From NCBI GenBank assembly GCA_017860675.1, contig JAGDMV010000022.1:1-14015 (forward strand): 14,015 nucleotides of DNA, given 5' to 3'. The stretch comes from Chloroflexota bacterium (GTDB lineage: Bacteria > Chloroflexota > Limnocylindria > Limnocylindrales > CSP1-4). Shown here in pieces: positions 1 to 7,267 of this stretch. Below the pieces are notes generated by a model that saw only the letters and a program-made list of their open reading frames with translations, did not search any database and was not told the origin of the DNA. Every line of letters begins with the position of its first letter. Positions within the stretch are counted from its first letter, which is position 1. Both the position numbers and the translations under genes were made by a program.

Positions 1-59
1 ACGGCGAGCGCCGCGACCGCGGCCACAACGATCACGCCTCCGATGATCCAGCGGCGCAT
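1..59 (-). CDS. N-terminus of a membrane-anchored or exported protein (partial)
   Basis: Only the first codons are present and the gene runs off the left edge. Translation from the ATG at 59 begins MRRWIIGGVIVVAAVAALAV: a short basic N-terminus followed by a hydrophobic helix, so it is either a signal peptide or a membrane anchor. A strong Shine-Dalgarno (GGAGG at 65-69, 5 bases upstream) decides this start. An in-frame ATG at 75-77, overlapping the permease stop, would add six residues and is less likely. The gene follows an ABC ATPase and FtsX-type permease on the same strand. By analogy with MacAB-type exporters it may be the periplasmic adaptor (HlyD/MacA type) or another exported partner, but that is inferred from context alone. 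Confidence 0.6.
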   Translation of the reverse strand, partial: MRRWIIGGVIVVAAVAALA

Positions 60-64
60 CGATG

Positions 65-69
65 CCTCC
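65..69 (-). promoter_or_regulatory. Ribosome binding site for the partial gene at the left edge
   Basis: GGAGG on the minus strand, 5 bases before the ATG at 59. It lies just past the permease stop codon (70-72), so the downstream gene is translated from the same operon message. Confidence 0.7.
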
Positions 70-2481
70 TCACTCATACCCGAGAACCTCTCGGACGGCG
101 ATCCGCGACGCCCGCCAGGCGGGCGCGAGGCTGCCGAGGACCGAGAGGACGATGACGATGGCGAGCCACAGGCCGAGGCCCGCGATGGACGGCGCGAACG
201 AGAGCGGTCGCTGGACGAAGGCCTCGCCCAGCATGTCGGACAGCACCTTGCTCAGCGGGATCGACAGGACGGCCCCGATCGCCCAGGCGATGAGGCCGAT
301 GACGACGCCTTCCCCCACGAAGATCCGGCGGACCGCGGCATTCGTGGCTCCGATCGCCCGGATGATCCCGATCTCCCGGGAGCGCTCGACGACGTTCATC
401 GTCATCGTCCCGGTGAGCCCCAGGCCGCCGACCGCGCCGAGCAGCAGGGCCATCGCCGAGATGACGATGATCAGCGTGTCGAAGGCCGTGTAGACCGTGT
501 TCATGACGTCGCTCGTGGTGGTCGTGGTGGCGACCCCGATCCCGACCGACTCCAGGTGCCCCCGCAAGGCGGTCGCGGCCCGCGCCTGGGACGGGGCGTC
601 GTGGGAGTCCGTCTTGACCATGACCATGCCGGCCCGGTCGAGGCCACCGGTCACCCCCCCGAGCGTGGTGGTGTCCACGTAGAGGAACGGGACCATCGTC
701 GGCGACTGGACGAGCCCGACCAGTGTCCAGTCCGTGTCCTGGCCGGCGATCCGCAGGGTGATCGTGTCGCCGATTCGAACGTCAGGGTCCTCGCGCCGGA
801 TGTTGAGGGTCGAGACGAGCGCGCGACCTTCGCCCGGGAGGAGCCACCGACCCTCCCGCACGATGGGCTGGACCGTGTCCGTGTCGGCCGGCAGCCCGAA
901 CATCACCAGCGTCGGGCTCTCACTGCCATCCGGCCGCAGGCGGATCGCGCTGGCGAACCGCCACGGCTCAGCGCCGGCCGTGCCGGGAACCCGGGATGCC
1001 TCGGCGACGACGGTCGACGCCCGGACCGGCTCGCTGAGCTGGACCTGGACGTCGTAGTCGAAGTAGCGGGCAGTGTCCGCCAGGGTCGCGAAGAGCGAGC
1101 CGCGGACGTTGAAGATCGTCATGAAGACTGCCCCGCCCAGGGTCAGCGCGGCCAGCGTCAGCGCCAGCCGGGTCTTGCGCCGGAAGGTGCTCCTGATCGA
1201 GAGGAGCAGCGGCCGGGACAGCCCCCGCACCCGGGTGAGCAGCCCGTCCAGCGCCCCCTGCCCGAAACGCTCGTCCAGCCCGGTGTCGGTGAGCGCCCGG
1301 TGGATCGTGATCCGGGTCCCGCGCCGGATCGGGACGAGGGCGGCAAGGATGGGCACAGCCAGGCCGACGACGATCTCGAAGCCGATCACCTCGGGCGGCA
1401 CGATGGTCCGGACCAGGTCGACGTTGAGCAGGCCTGCGGCCAGCGAGGCGAGCGCGACCGAGCCGAGCGCCGCCAGCGGCACGGCGAGCGCCAGGGCGAC
1501 CAGCGAGTAGAGGCCGACCAGGGCGACGTACAAGCCCATGATCTGGCGGACCTGCCCGCCCAGGACTTTCATGATCCCGATCTGGCGGATGTGCTGGGTC
1601 ATCAGCACGTTGATCGTGTTGACGATGAGGAAGCCGGCCACGAACAGGCTGAGGAAGCCGATGGCCTCCAGCAGCAGGAAGACGGCTGCGATGAGCTCCG
1701 CCGCGGGGTGGCGTCCCGGCGTCGCCACCCGGACCGACATGACCGGGACGCCCGCTCCCTCGAGGCGCTGGCGTACCTCGTCGGTGAGCCGCTGGACAGC
1801 TGCCGCGTCGGCGATGTCGGGCGTGGTCCGGATGCGGAGCTCGTTGTAGGTGTCGGGCCAGCCGAGGTCGACGAGCGTCTGCTGGGTGACATAGCCGGTA
1901 AGGCGGCCGAAGTAGAAGGCCGGCGACGCGCCGGGCTCGTACGCGAGCCCGGCGACCCGGAGAGGCTGCTCGTCGCCCGTCGCGGTCCGGATGAGGACGT
2001 CCTGGTCTGTGCGCACGTCGACGAGGCGCAGGGCCGAGCGCTCGAACACGATCTCGCCGCGGCGAGGCGGGAAGGTGCCCGAACGTGGGAGCACCAGGTC
2101 GATCCGCTGGTCGTCGAAGTCGGGCAGGGCGATGAGCTGGATCTCGGTGGCACTCCGCGTGGCCGCCTCGCCGGCCCCGGTCCCCCGCCCGGACACCAGC
2201 CAGGCCGAGACCGACTGGCGACCCTCGGCCTCCTCCACGCCATCCATCCGGCGGATGGAGTCGATGACCTCGTTGCCGAAGCCGGTTGCGGTGTTCACGG
2301 TCGAGGCGGCCGGCCGGCCGGCGATCGAGGCCCGGCCAAGCCCTTCGTCGAGGAGCAGGTAGGCGCCGGCGATGCTGCCGATGGCGACCACACCGACCGC
2401 GATCGAGGCCACCACGGCAGCGGTCCGGCCGCGGTAGGCGGCGAAGTCGCGCAGGACCTTGCGCCAGCGGACGCTATCCAT
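70..2481 (-). CDS. ABC transporter permease, FtsX/MacB type with duplicated FtsX domains
   Basis: An 803-residue integral membrane subunit of a type VII (MacB/LolCDE-like) ABC transporter. These complexes use ATP hydrolysis to drive extracytoplasmic events or export rather than classical solute uptake. The layout is a tandem duplication: TM1 about 21-44, a large extracytoplasmic domain about 45-260, helices about 262-291, 315-345 and 365-384, a further helix about 437-457, a second extracytoplasmic domain about 460-660, and helices about 663-691, 722-741 and 766-786. Each half has the cytoplasmic coupling segment typical of FtsX domains: IRQIGIMKVLGG near 298-309 and SREIGIIRAIGA near 701-712. 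The ATG at 2481 overlaps the ATPase stop by 8 bases, which fixes the start and implies coupled translation. A longer frame upstream lies inside the ATPase gene and was ignored. Substrate is unknown; the adjacent ATPase is its partner. Confidence 0.92.
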   Translation of the reverse strand: MDSVRWRKVLRDFAAYRGRTAAVVASIAVGVVAIGSIAGAYLLLDEGLGRASIAGRPAASTVNTATGFGNEVIDSIRRMDGVEEAEGRQSVSAWLVSGRGTGAGEAATRSATEIQLIALPDFDDQRIDLVLPRSGTFPPRRGEIVFERSALRLVDVRTDQDVLIRTATGDEQPLRVAGLAYEPGASPAFYFGRLTGYVTQQTLVDLGWPDTYNELRIRTTPDIADAAAVQRLTDEVRQRLEGAGVPVMSVRVATPGRHPAAELIAAVFLLLEAIGFLSLFVAGFLIVNTINVLMTQHIRQIGIMKVLGGQVRQIMGLYVALVGLYSLVALALAVPLAALGSVALASLAAGLLNVDLVRTIVPPEVIGFEIVVGLAVPILAALVPIRRGTRITIHRALTDTGLDERFGQGALDGLLTRVRGLSRPLLLSIRSTFRRKTRLALTLAALTLGGAVFMTIFNVRGSLFATLADTARYFDYDVQVQLSEPVRASTVVAEASRVPGTAGAEPWRFASAIRLRPDGSESPTLVMFGLPADTDTVQPIVREGRWLLPGEGRALVSTLNIRREDPDVRIGDTITLRIAGQDTDWTLVGLVQSPTMVPFLYVDTTTLGGVTGGLDRAGMVMVKTDSHDAPSQARAATALRGHLESVGIGVATTTTTSDVMNTVYTAFDTLIIVISAMALLLGAVGGLGLTGTMTMNVVERSREIGIIRAIGATNAAVRRIFVGEGVVIGLIAWAIGAVLSIPLSKVLSDMLGEAFVQRPLSFAPSIAGLGLWLAIVIVLSVLGSLAPAWRASRIAVREVLGYE

Positions 2482-3265
2482 CGGTCCGCTCCGCCTCGGC
2501 GCGCTGGCCCGGCTCGGCGGGAGCGTTGTCTTCCAGGATCCTGCCGTCGGCCATGCGGACGACCCGGCGCGCCTGCCCCGCGAGCTCGGCATCGTGGGTC
2601 ACGAGGACGACTGTCCGACCGGCGTCGGCCAGGCGCTGGAAGAGGAGGATGATCCCGGCCGCCGTCGCCGAGTCGAGGTTGCCGGTCGGCTCGTCGGCGA
2701 CCACGACCGGTGGGTCGTTGGCGAGCGCCCGGGCGATCGCGATCCGCTGCTGCTGGCCGCCCGATGTCGAGAGCGGCAGCTTGTCGGTCTGGTCGCCCAT
2801 CTCGACCAGCTCGAGAAGCTCGCGCGCGCGCGCTCGCCTCTCGCGCGACGAGCCGAGGCCGGCGAAATCCATCGGCAGGAGGACGTTCTCGGCGACGGTC
2901 AGCGTCGGGATCAGCTGGAAGAACTGGAAGACCACCCCGATGTTCCGGCCGCGCCACCGGGCGAGCGCGTTCTCGGACGCGCGGCGAAGATCCATGCCGG
3001 CGACGGTGATGTCGCCGGCGGTCGGCCGGTCGATGCCGGTGATCATGTTCAGCAGGGTTGACTTGCCGCATCCCGAACGGCCCTGGATCGCGACAAGCTC
3101 GCCAGGCATGACCCGGAGCGTGATGCCGGCGAGGGCGCGGAAGGCGCCTGCGCCGGTCGAGTAGTCCTTGATCACGTCGCGCAGGTCGATGATCGGTTCC
3201 CCGGGTGTCGCCGGGGCGCTGCCGGGTGCCGGGATCGGGCCGCCGAACGGAGTGAAGGGCTGCAT
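2474..3265 (-). CDS. ABC transporter ATP-binding protein, LolD/MacB family
   Basis: Cytoplasmic ATPase that energises the adjoining FtsX-type permease. In the 263-residue protein from the ATG at 3265 all ABC motifs are visible: Walker A GRSGCGKST (62-70), Q-loop Q114, signature SGGQQQR (168-174), Walker B VVVADEP (187-193) with E192, D-loop NLDS (196-199) and switch H224. The family tag DEPTGNLDS is typical of LolD/MacB/FtsE ATPases. The usual LSGGQ signature begins with T instead of L here (TSGGQ). An ATG at 3319 would add 18 low-complexity residues and has no better ribosome binding site, so the shorter form is preferred, though the start is not certain. Its last 8 bases overlap the permease start. 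The substrate cannot be read from this subunit. Confidence 0.93.
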   Translation of the reverse strand: MQPFTPFGGPIPAPGSAPATPGEPIIDLRDVIKDYSTGAGAFRALAGITLRVMPGELVAIQGRSGCGKSTLLNMITGIDRPTAGDITVAGMDLRRASENALARWRGRNIGVVFQFFQLIPTLTVAENVLLPMDFAGLGSSRERRARARELLELVEMGDQTDKLPLSTSGGQQQRIAIARALANDPPVVVADEPTGNLDSATAAGIILLFQRLADAGRTVVLVTHDAELAGQARRVVRMADGRILEDNAPAEPGQRAEAERTDG

Positions 3266-3307
3266 CGCAGTGCTACCGCCGCGGCCGCTGGCGGAGGCAG
3301 GCACCCC

Positions 3308-3325
3308 CGCCGGACACATCCGGCG
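3308..3325 (-). terminator. Hairpin between the PlsY-like gene and the ABC operon
   Basis: Perfect inverted repeat CGCCGGA / TCCGGCG with a 4-base loop, in the 105-base gap between the two genes. There is no T-tract on either strand, so it could attenuate or stabilise RNA rather than terminate. It contains the alternative upstream ATG (3319) of the ATPase, which argues mildly for the shorter start. Confidence 0.35.
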
Positions 3326-3370
3326 AGGGCGGCGCCCAGCACCGATCGCGCATGGCCCGGGCGAGGCGCT

Positions 3371-4117
3371 TCACTGTGACGATCTCGTGGGCCGCCGCAC
3401 GGCCCGGACGATCGCCGGCAGCAGACCGTAGCGGTCGAGCGCGCGGCCCAGCCCGCGGCCCATCCCGATCTCGGTCGCGATCTGCTCGTTGGTCGGTATG
3501 GTGCCCCCCTTGATGATGTCGCGGTACTGCCGGAAGTCCCGGGCGCTCGCCCAGAAGAAGAGGGTCAGCACCAGGATGATGTAGGCGAGCGCCCAGGGGT
3601 TGCCGGTCGAGATCCAGAGCCAGGGCACGAGGAGCAGCAGCCCCGCCCAGCGGACCACGAGGATGCTCCCGGCGACGAAGCCGACGCCGAACCCGAGGAT
3701 CGTGGTCACCACCAGGGCGACCGGGTCGATCACCAGCAGGCCACCCAGGATGGCCGACTCGCCGCGGCCGCCCTTGAAGCCGTGGAAGACCGGGTAGTCG
3801 TGGCCGACCACACCGCCCGCCGCGGCGATGAAGTAGTAGGGCTCGGCGGGAGCCCAGAGGCGCAGGGCGAGGGTCGGGATCGCGACCTTGGCCATGTCGA
3901 GCAGCGCAATCAGGCAGCCGTAGCGGGGTCCCAGCGCCAGCCGCAGGCTCGTCGCGCTGACGATGTCGCTGGTGAACGTCTCGCCAGTCGGCAGGTGGAT
4001 CTCCCAGCGGCCGAGGTCCACGGGCTTGCCGCTCAACCGAACGACGAGCCGGGCAAACGAGATCGATCCGAGCAGGTAGCCGACGATCGCCGCCGCGGCG
4101 GCGAACGACCAGTTCAC
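3371..4117 (-). CDS. PlsY-like glycerol-3-phosphate acyltransferase family membrane protein
   Basis: A 248-residue, mostly hydrophobic protein related to PlsY, which acylates glycerol-3-phosphate from acyl-phosphate in the first step of membrane phospholipid synthesis. Family features seen: an N-terminal helix ending GYLLGSISFARL (13-24), D74 followed by K77 in a helix (the family D..K pair), and the third motif GHDYPVFHGFKGGRG (105-119). The second motif, normally a GSGNxGATN-like phosphate loop, is not recognisable: residues 48-57 read FTSDIVSATS. The protein is longer than typical PlsY (about 200 residues), with extra sequence before that region and a basic C-terminal tail (about 195-248). 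The GTG at 4117 is chosen because GGAGGG lies 5 bases upstream and the hydrophobic N-terminus starts there; an ATG at 4210 would add 31 unlikely residues. Fold assignment is good; catalytic activity on glycerol-3-phosphate is uncertain. Confidence 0.8.
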   Translation of the reverse strand: MNWSFAAAAAIVGYLLGSISFARLVVRLSGKPVDLGRWEIHLPTGETFTSDIVSATSLRLALGPRYGCLIALLDMAKVAIPTLALRLWAPAEPYYFIAAAGGVVGHDYPVFHGFKGGRGESAILGGLLVIDPVALVVTTILGFGVGFVAGSILVVRWAGLLLLVPWLWISTGNPWALAYIILVLTLFFWASARDFRQYRDIIKGGTIPTNEQIATEIGMGRGLGRALDRYGLLPAIVRAVRRPTRSSQ

Positions 4118-4122
4118 ACGCA

Positions 4123-4128
4123 CCCTCC
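4123..4128 (-). promoter_or_regulatory. Ribosome binding site deciding the PlsY-like GTG start
   Basis: GGAGGG on the minus strand, 5 bases before the GTG at 4117. It supports this start over the ATG at 4210. Confidence 0.65.
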
Positions 4129-4147
4129 AGCTGGCGCCTGGTCGAGC

Positions 4148-4155
4148 AGCGTAGC
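4148..4155 (-). promoter_or_regulatory. Candidate -10 box for the PlsY-like gene
   Basis: Minus-strand GCTACGCT, ending 30 bases before the GTG at 4117. It resembles the GCTANCGT octamer found in the other gene-starting gaps of this window but departs at the third-last and second-last bases. No convincing -35 hexamer is visible. Confidence 0.35.
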
Positions 4156-4403
4156 GTGCCGGCGCCACGACCGCCCTCCACGCCGCTCCGTCGCCAGGAG
4201 CCCAGCGCAATCATGCCCATCGCGGGCGTCCGACCGGTGGTCGGCGGCGGACTTGAGGTGCGGCAAGGCACCACGTTCTGCGGGGAGCATGCCGATCCGG
4301 ATGACAGTCTGGCGGCCGGCCGGCTGCCGACGGCAGGATCACGTCCGGTCCGAGGGAAGGGCGCGCGAGGGCCGCGAGGAGTGCGGGACGCCAGCTGCAT
4401 GAC

Positions 4404-4425
4404 CCGGGCCCGTGTCGAGGCCCGG
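4404..4425 (-). terminator. Stem-loop directly after the chelatase-like gene
   Basis: Perfect 7-bp stem CCGGGCC / GGCCCGG with an 8-base loop. The minus-strand hairpin begins at the base right after the TAG stop (4428-4426). It has no T-tract, as is common for hairpins in high-GC genomes, so terminator function is inferred from position. Confidence 0.5.
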
Positions 4426-5664
4426 CTACGGTGCCGAGGCCCGGCAGGCGTCGACCCGCTCCTTGATCGCCCGGATCACGATCGGGTCGTCGTCCCACGC
4501 CCCGAGGTTGACTACCTCGACGCCCTCGGGAACACCGGAAGCTCGGACCTCCTCGGGGATGTCGTAGAGGCTGTGGAGGGAGGAGGCGCTGATCGAGGTG
4601 GCGAACACGAGGAGCTTCTCGACGCCGCGGTTGACCAGGCTCTGAACCGCCTCCTGGATCGCCGGCTCCTTGAACTCCATCCAGGCCAGCGAGATGTTCT
4701 CCCGCGTGTAGCCGTCGGCCACGAGATCGTCGGTGATCGACTGCCGGAACAGGAGCTCCTGCTCGGTCTGGGTCGGGTAGATGCGATCCCAGTCGTCCGG
4801 CTGGCCGTGGCCGACGAGGAGCACTCCGACCCTCGATCTGTCGGTCCCGCCGAGGTTCTGGTCGGCGCGCGCCACGAACATGCTGTGAAGGGTCGTCGAA
4901 TTCCAGAGCGGTTCGGAGTAGCAGGTCGGCACCCCGTACTGGTCGAGACCCAGCTCCTCGACCATCTCCTGCCCGGCCTTCGTGTGGCTCGAGATCGTCA
5001 CGAAGACCGTGGCGAAGATCAGCTCGCGCGCGCCGTCATTGAGGGCGCGGATCACGGCCTCGTCGGGGCGAGGATTCGAGTCCAGGAACGCCATGTAGAA
5101 CCGCGTCAGCTCGTCGCCCTCGGCCCTGAATGCCTGCTCCAGGCTGCCCGCCATTGCCTGGTGGACGTAGTTGTGGGGGCTGCCGCCGACCTTCAGGTAC
5201 TCCTCGCGGAAGCTCAGAAAGAAGAACGGCCGGAAGGGTGCCGGGATGAACGACACGCCATCCGCGTCCAGCTCCCTGAACGTCTCGAGCCAGGGCAGGG
5301 GGCTGTACGCCGACGGCTCGCCATGGGTGAAGTAGATCACCGCGGTGTGGTCGCGCCGATCGGGGGGCGGCACGGCCAGCTCGGGCAGGTCGCGTTCCTC
5401 TTCCGTGCCGAGGAACGCGTAGGTGGTCCCGAGGTACCCGACCAGGACACCGATCGCAATGACGCCCACGGCCAGCAGCCGCGCCCGGCCGCGCAGCGCG
5501 ATCACGACGAGGAGCACGAGCCCCACGGCCATGCCGACGACGGCCAGCAGCCAGAGCGCCATGTCGAGGGGCGGAGCGACGAGGTACTGGACCACGGCGA
5601 CGCCCAGGGCCACCGAGACGGCGGCGATCACGACCCATCTCAGCAGGTTCATGGCGTTCGACAC
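4426..5664 (-). CDS. Membrane-anchored ferrochelatase/CbiK-like (class II chelatase fold) protein
   Basis: A 412-residue protein with three N-terminal helices (about 8-30, 35-57, 62-84) and a C-terminal two-lobed domain resembling class II chelatases, which insert Fe, Co or Ni into tetrapyrroles. Seen: IYFTHGEPSAY (110-120) and GGSPHNYVHQAMAGSLE (160-176) match the ferrochelatase N-lobe (the latter resembles GGGSPL...Q..L). VGVLLVGHGQPDDW (279-292) matches the strand carrying the ferrochelatase catalytic His (AHGLP), here H286. FATSISASSLHSLYDI (354-369) matches the loop that in ferrochelatase reads DHIETLYEI, so H364 sits where the catalytic Glu would be. The basic RGRAR loop between helices 2 and 3 puts the catalytic domain outside the cytoplasm. 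The start is a GTG at 5664 with AGCAGG adjacent; an ATG four codons later (5652) is possible. No heme or cobalamin genes flank it, so the substrate is unknown. Confidence 0.75.
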   Translation of the reverse strand: MSNAMNLLRWVVIAAVSVALGVAVVQYLVAPPLDMALWLLAVVGMAVGLVLLVVIALRGRARLLAVGVIAIGVLVGYLGTTYAFLGTEEERDLPELAVPPPDRRDHTAVIYFTHGEPSAYSPLPWLETFRELDADGVSFIPAPFRPFFFLSFREEYLKVGGSPHNYVHQAMAGSLEQAFRAEGDELTRFYMAFLDSNPRPDEAVIRALNDGARELIFATVFVTISSHTKAGQEMVEELGLDQYGVPTCYSEPLWNSTTLHSMFVARADQNLGGTDRSRVGVLLVGHGQPDDWDRIYPTQTEQELLFRQSITDDLVADGYTRENISLAWMEFKEPAIQEAVQSLVNRGVEKLLVFATSISASSLHSLYDIPEEVRASGVPEGVEVVNLGAWDDDPIVIRAIKERVDACRASAP

Positions 5665-5688
5665 CCTGCTCGCTGGCTGGACACGATC

Positions 5689-5696
5689 ACGCTAGC
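5689..5696 (-). promoter_or_regulatory. Candidate -10 box for the chelatase-like gene
   Basis: Minus-strand GCTAGCGT, with TAGCGT as the -10-like hexamer (5694-5689), ending 24 bases before the GTG at 5664. The same octamer occurs on the plus strand at 9507-9514. No clear -35 is seen. Confidence 0.45.
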
Positions 5697-5703
5697 GGCA
5701 CGG

Positions 5704-5751
5704 CCAATCGCGACGATGGGCCATACGGCCCGGACTCGTTGCGACCATTGG
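5704..5751. repeat. Imperfect inverted repeat in the divergent promoter region
   Basis: A 48-base dyad centred near 5724-5725. The inner arms GGGCC / GGCCC are separated by ATAC, the outer ends are CCAAT / ATTGG, and between them CGCGACGA partly pairs with the complement of TCGTTGCG, with small gaps. It lies between the two divergent -10-like boxes, so it could be a shared operator or a transcribed hairpin. Confidence 0.4.
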
Positions 5752-5801
5752 CGTCACCTGTCGTCGGGGTCCGCGATCGCTGGCGCAGGGGCCGCCGGCC
5801 C

Positions 5802-5809
5802 GCTATCGT
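5802..5809 (+). promoter_or_regulatory. Candidate -10 box for the DUF4239 gene, leaderless arrangement
   Basis: GCTATCGT, with TATCGT as the -10-like hexamer (5804-5809). Seven bases separate it from the GTG at 5817, so transcription would begin at or next to the start codon. No Shine-Dalgarno precedes that GTG. The -35 region is not recognisable. Confidence 0.5.
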
Positions 5810-5816
5810 CCGCGCC

Positions 5817-6605
5817 GTGACGACCCAGCTGCTCGACCCGCTCCCGATCATCGGCATCTTCCTCCTGTTCGCCGCCCTGGCGCTGGCCGCCTACGAGATC
5901 GGCTTCCGGGTCGGTCGCTGGTGGCAGGAGCGGACCCCGGAGGAGAAGGAGGGTCCCACGAGCATGCTGGTGGGCTCGCTTCTCGCCCTGATGGCGTTCC
6001 TCCTCGCCGTAACGATGGGGATGGCCTCCGACCGCTTCGACGCCCGGCGCGGGCTCGTCCTCGACGAGGCGAACTCGATCGGGACGACGTACCTCCGGGC
6101 CGGCTACCTGCCCTCGCCGGCCGCGGATCAGAGCCGCGAGCTGCTCCGGGCGTACGTGCCGCTGCGGGTGAACGTCGCCGATCGCGCCCGGCTCCAGGCG
6201 AACTTCGTACGGTCGGAGGAGATCCTCGATGATCTCTGGGCGATCGCCGAGGACCTTGCCCGCACCGAACCCGGCTCCGAGACCCTCGCCCTGTACATCG
6301 AATCGCTCAACGAGACGATCGACCTGCACGAGACGCGTGTCACCGCCATCGTCTACGCCCGCGTTCCCGAGACGGTCCTGATCCTGCTCATCCTCGGGGC
6401 CGTGCTCACCGTCGGCATGGTCGGCTACAGCGCGGGCCTGACCCGCCGGCGCAGCCTCATCACCGCGGTCGTGCTGGTGATCGTCCTCGGCGCGGTCATC
6501 ACCCTCATCGTCGACCTGGACCGCCCGCGCGAGGGCTTTCTCCAGGTGAGCCAGCAGCCGCTCATCGACCTCCAGCAGCAGATCGGCCCGCCATCCAGTG
6601 GCTGA
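5817..6605 (+). CDS. DUF4239 family integral membrane protein
   Basis: A 262-residue protein with four predicted helices (about 9-29, 50-69, 183-205, 212-232) in two pairs around a soluble middle region (about 70-180). This matches the DUF4239 pattern: LLALMAFLLAVT (55-66), the run RFDARRGLVLDEANSIGTTYL (73-93), and DLDRPREG after the last helix (233-240). The function of the family is not known, and the topology places the middle domain on one side of the membrane. The GTG at 5817 is chosen because the family match begins a few residues later, a promoter-like box stands 7 bases before it, and sequence upstream (to an ATG at 5739) translates to arginine-rich residues. It is 101-107 bases from the sigma factor gene and could be cotranscribed with it. 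Confidence 0.85.
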   Translation: MTTQLLDPLPIIGIFLLFAALALAAYEIGFRVGRWWQERTPEEKEGPTSMLVGSLLALMAFLLAVTMGMASDRFDARRGLVLDEANSIGTTYLRAGYLPSPAADQSRELLRAYVPLRVNVADRARLQANFVRSEEILDDLWAIAEDLARTEPGSETLALYIESLNETIDLHETRVTAIVYARVPETVLILLILGAVLTVGMVGYSAGLTRRRSLITAVVLVIVLGAVITLIVDLDRPREGFLQVSQQPLIDLQQQIGPPSSG

Positions 6606-6712
6606 CCCGCGGGCAGCGCCGCGCGGCAGACCGTCGCTTCACCACCCCGTGCCGTCGGGCCAGCGTCCGGCGAAAGGAAGCGCTGCGTGCCGGACATGGT
6701 GATGGCGTGGCC

Positions 6713-7267
6713 ATGACCGACCGCGAGGCGACCGGGCGATTCGAGTCGATGTACGCGCTGGCCCGCGACCCGGTCGCGCGCTACCTCGCCCGGCGGGCCG
6801 CACCGGACGCCGTCGAGGACCTGTTCGCCGAGGTCATGACCGTCGCCTGGCGGCGGATCCGCGATGTCCCAGACGGTGACGAGCTGCCGTGGCTCTACGG
6901 TGTCGCTCGCCGGGTGCTGGCCAACCACCGCCGGGCGAGTGGCCGGCTGGGGCGCCTCCTCGAGCGGGTCGCCCTCGTCGAGCGCGGTGTCGATCCCGGG
7001 CCGCCGCCTGGCTCCTCCGGTGATCCCGACCTGGCCGCGGCGCTGGCGCGCCTGCCAGCCGTCGACGCCGAGATCCTCCGCCTCTGGGCCTGGGAGGAGC
7101 TGGCGCCGCGGGAGATCGCCGGGGTCCTCGACATCACTCCCAACGCGGCCTCCATCCGCCTCCACCGGGCGAAGGGCCGGCTTCGCGACGCCCTCGAGCC
7201 CGGCCCGCGAAAGGATCCCGAGCCGGCCGGACATCTCCTCGACGTGGAGCGGACGGAGGCCCGGTGA
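6713..7267 (+). CDS. RNA polymerase sigma factor, sigma-70 family (ECF-like)
   Basis: An 184-residue protein with only sigma regions 2 and 4, as in extracytoplasmic-function sigma factors that redirect RNA polymerase. Region 2 covers about residues 9-76: FESMYALARDPVARYLARR, then DAVEDLFAEVMTVAWRRI and DELPWLYGVARRVLANHRR, the usual core-binding and -10-melting helices. A glycine/proline-rich linker (about 92-106) precedes region 4 (about 107-161), whose helix-turn-helix ELAPREIAGVLDITPNAASI and following RLHRAKGRLRDAL contact the -35 element. No good ribosome binding site is visible; a GTG at 6707 would add two residues. The stop codon overlaps the start of the next gene by one base (TGATG), the arrangement usual for a sigma factor with its anti-sigma factor. 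The signal and regulon are unknown. Confidence 0.9.
   Translation: MTDREATGRFESMYALARDPVARYLARRAAPDAVEDLFAEVMTVAWRRIRDVPDGDELPWLYGVARRVLANHRRASGRLGRLLERVALVERGVDPGPPPGSSGDPDLAAALARLPAVDAEILRLWAWEELAPREIAGVLDITPNAASIRLHRAKGRLRDALEPGPRKDPEPAGHLLDVERTEAR

Larger units (their letters stand above)
4118..4425. other. 308-base intergenic region between the chelatase-like and PlsY-like genes
   Basis: No gene is recognised here. Frames crossing it in several directions give arginine/proline-rich translations without recognisable domains. It holds the PlsY-like ribosome binding site and candidate -10 box at its left end and a stem-loop at its right end, directly behind the chelatase-like stop codon. 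Nothing else stands out in the middle. Confidence 0.6.

Noticed and set aside
43..2652. 869-codon plus-strand open frame
   Set aside because: It lies opposite the FtsX permease, and the translation is almost only D, R, G, E, P and A with no domain; a mirror of high-GC codon use.
2820..2836. CG dinucleotide run
   Set aside because: It lies within the ATPase gene, is explained by Arg/Ala codons (RARAREL), and is too short to be a repeat of note.
3273..4400. 375-codon minus-strand frame overlapping the PlsY-like gene
   Set aside because: The PlsY motifs are in the other frame; this one has no recognisable domain.
4156..5820. 554-codon plus-strand open frame
   Set aside because: Antisense to the chelatase-like gene and both neighbouring gaps; charged, low-complexity translation without motifs.
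6675..6706. ECF-type autoregulatory promoter (GGAAG near 6676) before the sigma gene
   Set aside because: A GGAAG-like element exists, but no matching -10 motif lies at the right spacing, so it is not supported.
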